From: Guadua angustifolia
Lineage: Eukaryota; Streptophyta; Magnoliopsida; Poales; Poaceae
Assembly: GCA_036346375.1 (NCBI GenBank)
Contig: CM070506.1
Location: 3,286,001 to 3,350,000 of the forward strand
DNA length: 64,000 nt
Direction of reading: 5' to 3'
Under the pieces are notes generated by a model. It ran no database searches. It was not told where the DNA came from and saw only the letters and a program-made list of their open reading frames with translations. Within the stretch, counting starts at the first letter, position 1. Each line of letters opens with the position of its first letter. The position numbers were made by a program, and so were the translations under genes. This document shows, piece after piece, positions 59,745-64,000 of this stretch.

Positions 59745-59970
59745 GGCGCAGGCATGGCTCGTGGCCGTGCCGAAGTTGGCGCTCGGGGCGCAGGCGTGGC
59801 TCTTGGCCGTGCCGAAGTTGGCGCTCGGGGCGCAGGCATGGCTTTTAGCCGCTAATGCGAACATCTCCTTTACCGTAGTCGGCGACTTCCGAGATATCTT
59901 CTTGATCAAGTTGGCGTCGTTGACTCCTTTCTGAAAGGCCGCTATGACGACCACATCCGAGATGTTCCTT
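59745..59970 (-). pseudogene. Gypsy gag fragment with 14-residue repeats
   Basis: On the minus strand: VVIAAFQKGVNDANLIKKIS, then RKSPTTVKEMFALAAK, the core of the retrotransposon gag domain of grass Gypsy elements. It is followed by a threefold 42-bp in-frame repeat encoding KSHACAPSANFGTA (units start 59744, 59786 and 59828). The frame then runs into the 3' LTR. Confidence 0.8.
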
Positions 59971-60039
59971 CACAAGATGATTGTAGTACCTTCTAGTCGC
60001 CAGACTCCAAACCATGCGCAGCCGCCGGACTTCCAGTCG

Positions 60040-60700
60040 CCATGCATGCACGGGTCTTCAGGTCGCCGAATCGTGTAGGATCCGCTGCAGGCAACAATGA
60101 CGCAAGTAGAAACTCTGATCTTCTACTCGCCCATGTTTCTAGTCGATGCTCCTTCCTGCATATACAAGAACAAAAGCATAAGCAAAGAAATTATCTAGTC
60201 GCGATCATTCATGCATGCGGCTCCAACCACGGAGGAAAATATCGATCTCGTTTATTTGTTTCCCAAATACGGCCAATGCTCTCTTTCTTTGTTCTCGGTT
60301 TTCAACTCTTCTAGTCGCCAGAAGATGCACGAGAAATCAAGTCTTCTAGTCGGTGATTTTTCCTCACGCCTAGTTTGTTGATTTTTCCTCACACCATGCA
60401 CTTCTTTCTAGTTGGATGATCTCCTTCACTTTGCATGCATGCACGGCCGCCTTCTTGCCGTCAAACAACGCTTCTAGCCGCCCTTGATTTTTCTAGTTGC
60501 CAGGGGACTCCAGCCCTACGCATGCATTAACCCTCCAGCCGCCGGCCAAGTAGAACACAAAGGAAATCACGGCCAAGAGATCTCCCGAACTCAAGCATGC
60601 ATGCAGCACAAGAATATCTAGTCGGCCTGACTTCTTTACGTTGCATACAAGCTCGTTGGAAGCAATCAATCTTCTAGTCGCCAGGACTTTTCGCCAGGAG
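60040..60700. repeat. Leader with dispersed TTCTAGTCGCCAG motifs
   Basis: About twelve close variants of TTCTAGTCGCCAG occur at irregular 15-130 bp spacing (for example 59991, 60031, 60121, 60192, 60308, 60343, 60471, 60490, 60616, 60671), all in the same orientation, mixed with CATGCATGC motifs. The sequence between them is not repeated. It lies between the Gypsy primer-binding site and gag. Confidence 0.8.
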
Positions 60701-60910
60701 CACAGCCACCGACCGGCCAGGAAGGCAAGATACAAAAGCTCTCGCCAAAAAACTTCAGCCGCACGGCTGTATGTCACAGCCGCCAGAGAAGCAAAAACTT
60801 TGTCGCGTGAAAAACGGCCGCCGTCGCCCAAAAAAGCCAAACTTCCGCTGAAGATTGCCATCAAGCTTGCTGAGATTGATCTTAGCGCAGCCCCTACCTA
60901 GCGCGCCAAC

Positions 60911-61385
60911 TGTCAAGTTTTATTACCAACAATAATTTATATAGGGCTAAGCGCTGGACCCAAACTCGATGGTAGCACAAGACACGGGAATTATACAGGT
61001 TCGGGCTCTCACGGTGGAGATAATACCCTAATCCTGTGCTCTGGAATTATGATTGGCTAGCTTATTTGCTTATGTTGCTCTTGTCTATTTTCTCCTCCCC
61101 GCCCCTCCCTTTATATAGCAGAGGAGGGCGGTTACAAAAAGGAGTCCCCCTCGGATGCGAGGTGGAGATTATATCTCTTTCCTTATCCGTTATACATGAT
61201 AGCGGCTAGGATTACAATTGTATCCTCCCTAAGCAGGGTTGGTTTCCATCTTCGGGGTTTCCTTGTTGCGCATGGCGGCCTGCCTCCTGAGCAATACCCA
61301 TCTTCATGTAGTCGGCTTGGCCCATCCTCTCTTGGGTGGTCCTCTCGGCCCGCCATGCAGATACCCGGGCTCCATATACTCCACA
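60911..61385 (-). repeat. Gypsy 5' LTR
   Basis: About 475 bp, TG...CA bounded on the minus strand, with an internal TATA box and the primer-binding site TGGCGC adjoining after two bases. The same terminal sequence recurs at 59686-59743 (TGTCGAGTTTTGTTACCG against TGTCAAGTTTTATTACCA). Confidence 0.82.
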
Positions 61386-61390
61386 ATCCT

Positions 61391-62059
61391 AATCCCATTC
61401 AAGGTTATGTGGTTCGGGCAAGTTCCTAAGCTGTTGTACAACTCTAGAGAAAATTTCAGCAGCATCTCCCCACTGTTCTCTAGATACACATCTCAACAAC
61501 AGGTCAAGAAGGATGTGTATCCGGAGAACACTAGGGAGATGCTACCAAAATCTACTCTAGTATCCTCGAACTATCCAAAAAATGTGGACAATTCGAGACT
61601 GCTTGCTGATAAATATGCCATTTTGATCAGCATATTCATAAACAAACACTCTCGAATGGGAGACGTAGGTTACGCAACTTAAACTCTAACATCATGCTGA
61701 TAATAAGAGCAAGAATAAATTGCTAATCCAAAATAACAATATGAAAATTACATAATCCAAAGATAGCAGCAATGACATAATCAAAATGATACAGCATAAC
61801 ATAAACTTTATGTCACTTTTGTAATGAATCATGTCTAGTAAAACAATTTGATGAATAATCTGCTGTATGAATATATATTTATGCATCTCAGATAAGGGCT
61901 CGTTCGACAGTAGCTACCAAATCAACTAAAACAGTGAAGTCTAGTAGCTAGCTAATACTGTAACCAAACCAGGAATTATACAGATCAGTAGCAAGTCCCA
62001 CAAGCAATAGAGGATAGATAGAGAGCAATGTGTAATATATATACTCACAAAGGAATAGT
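61391..62059. other. CACTA-2 sequence, no gene recognised
   Basis: Includes ATTTCAGCAGCATCTCCCC-like sequence (about 61453) reminiscent of CACTA non-coding regions and AT-rich DNA. No tnp2 remnant is seen. Confidence 0.4.
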
Positions 62060-62395
62060 ACTCTGAGCTGGTCGGAAGGAGGAGAGGAGGTGTCGGCGTC
62101 GGGGAAGGAGGCGACGGTGGGGGGAGGCAATGCAGTCATCGAGGAAGGAGGGCGCGCGATGGACAGGAGGAGAGGAGGCGGTGGCATTGAGGAAGGAGGC
62201 GGCGGTGGGGGGAGGCGGACAGGCGCGGGGAAGGAGGGCGGTGGGTGGGGACAAGAGGAGAGGAGGCAGTGGCATCAGGGAAGAAGGTGGCGGTGAGGGG
62301 AGGCGACGGAGGCATTGGGGAAGGAGGGTGCGCAGTGGGGAGGGGACAGGATGAGAGGAGGCGGCGGTGTCGAGGAAGGAGGCGAAACCACAAAA
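62060..62395. repeat. GGAGGAGGCGGTGG-type purine-rich repeat
   Basis: Degenerate GGAAGGAGGCGGTG and GGGGACAGGAGGAGAGGAGG units of about 40-50 bp over 330 bp. Gly/Arg-rich open frames here are low-complexity. Confidence 0.75.
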
Positions 62396-62449
62396 GACCA
62401 GATGAAATGGAGAGTGAATCGCAAAAATATTCATGCTTAGGATTATCTG

Positions 62450-62985
62450 AATTGGTTCCAAACAAACCGATTCTAATGACAAGTCATCTGAATCGGTTCA
62501 CACAAAAAACCAATTCTGATGACAAGTCATCTGAATCAGTTCACACAAAAAACCAATTCTGATAAGAAATCATCTGAATCGGTTTCCATAGAAAAATCAA
62601 TTTTGATGATATATCATCTGAATCAGTTCCCATAGAAAACCGATTCTGATTACATGTTATCTGAATCGGTTCCCATATAAAATCGATTCTAATGGCCAGT
62701 TTGTTCGGTGCCTAAGAGTTTCACCTCGGACTGGGTCCGTGATGAACCACTTTCTGTGCTGGATTAAATCTTTCTTAGTCCGTAGTAAAACATTTATTTA
62801 TGTAAGACTATCTGAATTGGTTCCGCCAAAAAACCGATTGTAATGACAAGTCATCTAAATCGGTTCACATAAAAAACCTACAATAATAGTATCTCGTACA
62901 AATTTAATCTCAATTGGTTTTCCCATAGAAACCGACAATGATAGTATCTAATGCTACAAATTCAATCTCAATCGGTTTTCCTAAA
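62450..62985. repeat. Right array of CACTA-type subterminal units (region CACTA-2)
   Basis: Units of AACCGATTCTGATGACAAGT and CATCTGAATCGGTTC alternate, matching the array at 46091-46560. A foreign 120-bp piece (about 62695-62815, GTTCGGTGCCTAAGAGTTTC onwards) interrupts it. The CACTA tip itself is not recognised. Confidence 0.75.
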
Positions 62986-63140
62986 GAAACCAACACTGAT
63001 CATATCAGACCCTTCGTCTTCTTGGTGGTATAAATTTGTGCACTACACAAGAGGCTCTTCACGTTCCATTCGTCTTCAAGCCAGCAAGCATGCACAACCA
63101 TTCATATTCAAGCCAGCAACCGTGCGCAATACCACAAGCC

Positions 63141-63836
63141 ATGGCAAGGGCGCCGACGCTCAACATTGTTCTTCCCAATGAAGTCCTCATCCATATCCTC
63201 AGCCTCATGGCTTCAAGTTCGTCTTGCCCCATGGCTGACCTTTGCAGCCTACGAGCCACATACTAACTGTTTCGTTTCTCTTTTCTTTGGTTTTCTTTTG
63301 ATTTGATTAATTAATTGGTTTTCTTTAATTTTTTGGCATATTGCAGTTGCAAGACCCTGTCTAAGGTGGCCAAGGATTGGTACATGGGCAAGCGGGTGTC
63401 GCTGCAGAATAAGGCGACGAAGTGGATGGAGAATGAGTGCTACCTCACCGTCGTCAGCCACCTGGCTAGGGCCGACAACCTAGAGGCTTGCTTCGTTGTC
63501 GGCCTCAAGGCCGTGCTCACCGAGTCCAAGCACGAGGACATGCAGCATGGCGTCGCGTGGCTCGAATAGGCGGCCACTGGCAGCGACAAGGCGGTGGCTT
63601 ACGTGCTCGGCCTCCTCTACTTCACCCGGGTAGAGATCGATCTGGCCAAGCACTACTTCACCCAGCTCGAGAGTGATCGGGTTGCCTGTCGCTGTGGTTG
63701 CGTGTGCGTCGACATGGCCAAAACTATCAACCGGGAGTGCAAGTGCTACCGGAAGATTGTCCTTGCCACGGTCCAGAACCTGGTATGGAGGAAAATGGTC
63801 AGTGTGCGGGGAAAGAAGCCTATGCTGCCGGAGTAG
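63141..63836 (+). pseudogene. F-box protein gene (At1g67340-like, grass type), broken
   Basis: Start ATG 63141 (MARAPTLNIVLPNEVLIHIL): an F-box at residues about 8-45. Exon 1 ends at 63259 and exon 2 (63347-63836) resumes in frame with TCKTLSKVAKDW, a Sel1-like helical region LEACFVVGLKAVL and AVAYVLGLLYF, and a Cys-rich C-terminus (NRECKCYRK). F-box proteins recruit substrates to SCF ubiquitin ligases. Two lesions: the expected intron donor after 63259 reads AT instead of GT, and codon 63567-63569 is TAG where CAG is expected (context LE-Q-AA). Both are single transitions, so decay may be recent. The C-terminal zinc-finger-like MYND region of full-length relatives is missing. Confidence 0.85.
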
Positions 63837-64000
63837 TGTAATACAGCAAAATTGTTTTCCTTGTTTTTTTGGCCGGAGTTGTCTATCTTGTCAATTGTTG
63901 TTTCGCGCCAAGAATTTGGTTATTTGGTTTGCGCTAGTGGTTAAAAGATGGATGTTGGTTTTAGGAGGGGTTTTTGGGAATTTTTCCCTTCCCTCACCTA
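63837..64000. other. 3' flank of the F-box pseudogene
   Basis: AT/GT-rich sequence resembling a 3' UTR; no canonical polyadenylation hexamer and no other feature seen before the window ends. Confidence 0.5.

Larger units (their letters stand above)
59686..61385 (-). mobile_element. Internally deleted Gypsy retrotransposon
   Basis: Minus-strand order: 5' LTR (61385-60911, starting TGTGGAGTATATGGAGCC and ending AACTTGACA, with TATA box CTATATAAAGG near 61110), primer-binding site TGGCGCGC (60901-60908), a leader (60900 to about 60040), a gag fragment (about 59970-59745), and the last 58 bp of the 3' LTR (59743-59686). The flanking pentamers GTCCT (59681-59685) and ATCCT (61386-61390) match in 4 of 5 positions. 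Pol is absent, so it is a deletion derivative or a non-autonomous form. Confidence 0.82.

Noticed and set aside
63039..63060. CACTACACAAGAGG as a possible CACTA tip for the second region
   Set aside because: It has the orientation of a left end, lies outside the right repeat array, and no matching inverted tip or duplication was found.

Overview
The window is nuclear DNA from a flowering plant, almost certainly a grass (Poaceae). The evidence is spliced genes with GT-AG introns, a plant subtilase pair, a grass-type F-box gene, and dense nested transposons of plant families (MULE, CACTA, hAT, PIF-like, LINE, Copia, Gypsy). The species cannot be told from the sequence alone. No bacterial, organellar or viral genome features are seen.

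Host genes. (1) 1622-5603, minus strand: a truncated secreted subtilase with an internal stop codon. (2) 20702-24924, minus strand: a complete nine-exon subtilase of 762 residues, all of whose splice phases agree. It is the only protein-coding gene here that looks intact. The two are tandem paralogues: two internal exons have identical lengths (92 and 98 bp). (3) 63141-63836, plus strand: an F-box gene broken by a lost splice donor and an in-frame stop. Everything else is mobile DNA or its debris.

Transposon layout. 4133-4513: Mutator-type MITE inside an intron. 5706-13256: a 7.55 kb Mutator-like element with a perfect 9-bp target duplication, carrying a decayed transposase and a decayed plant-mobile-domain gene; it sits about 24 bp upstream of the TATA box of the first subtilase. 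14522-15024: hAT element. About 16480-17150: LINE remnant. 18580-19478: Mutator-type foldback MITE. 24007-24498: small CACTA element in an intron of the intact subtilase. 25158-29000: two unusual simple-repeat landscapes. 30193-40321: a 10.1 kb CACTA element with both termini, a 3-bp target duplication, a tnp2 gene and a TNPA-type gene, both broken. 40492-40900: short element with a 9-bp target duplication. 41017-46090: Copia remnant split by a 2.7 kb PIF-like element. 46091 to about 63000: a second CACTA-type region whose arrays of inverted units flank a TNPA-ULP1 protease gene. That gene is split by two opposed solo-LTR-like insertions (48668-53984 and 54085-58238), and a Gypsy remnant (59686-61385) lies just upstream of its start.

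How it fits together. The nesting gives a partial history: subtilase duplication, then MULE insertion into one promoter and decay of that copy, then CACTA, LTR and MITE insertions between and beyond. No wholly new enzymatic system is visible. The most unusual items are the PMD-carrying MULE with palindromic 19-mer termini, the TNPA-ULP1 CACTA gene, the Gypsy leader with about a dozen dispersed TTCTAGTCGCCAG motifs, a probable GC-AG intron in the intact subtilase, and a cluster of tRNA-like A/B-box sequences.
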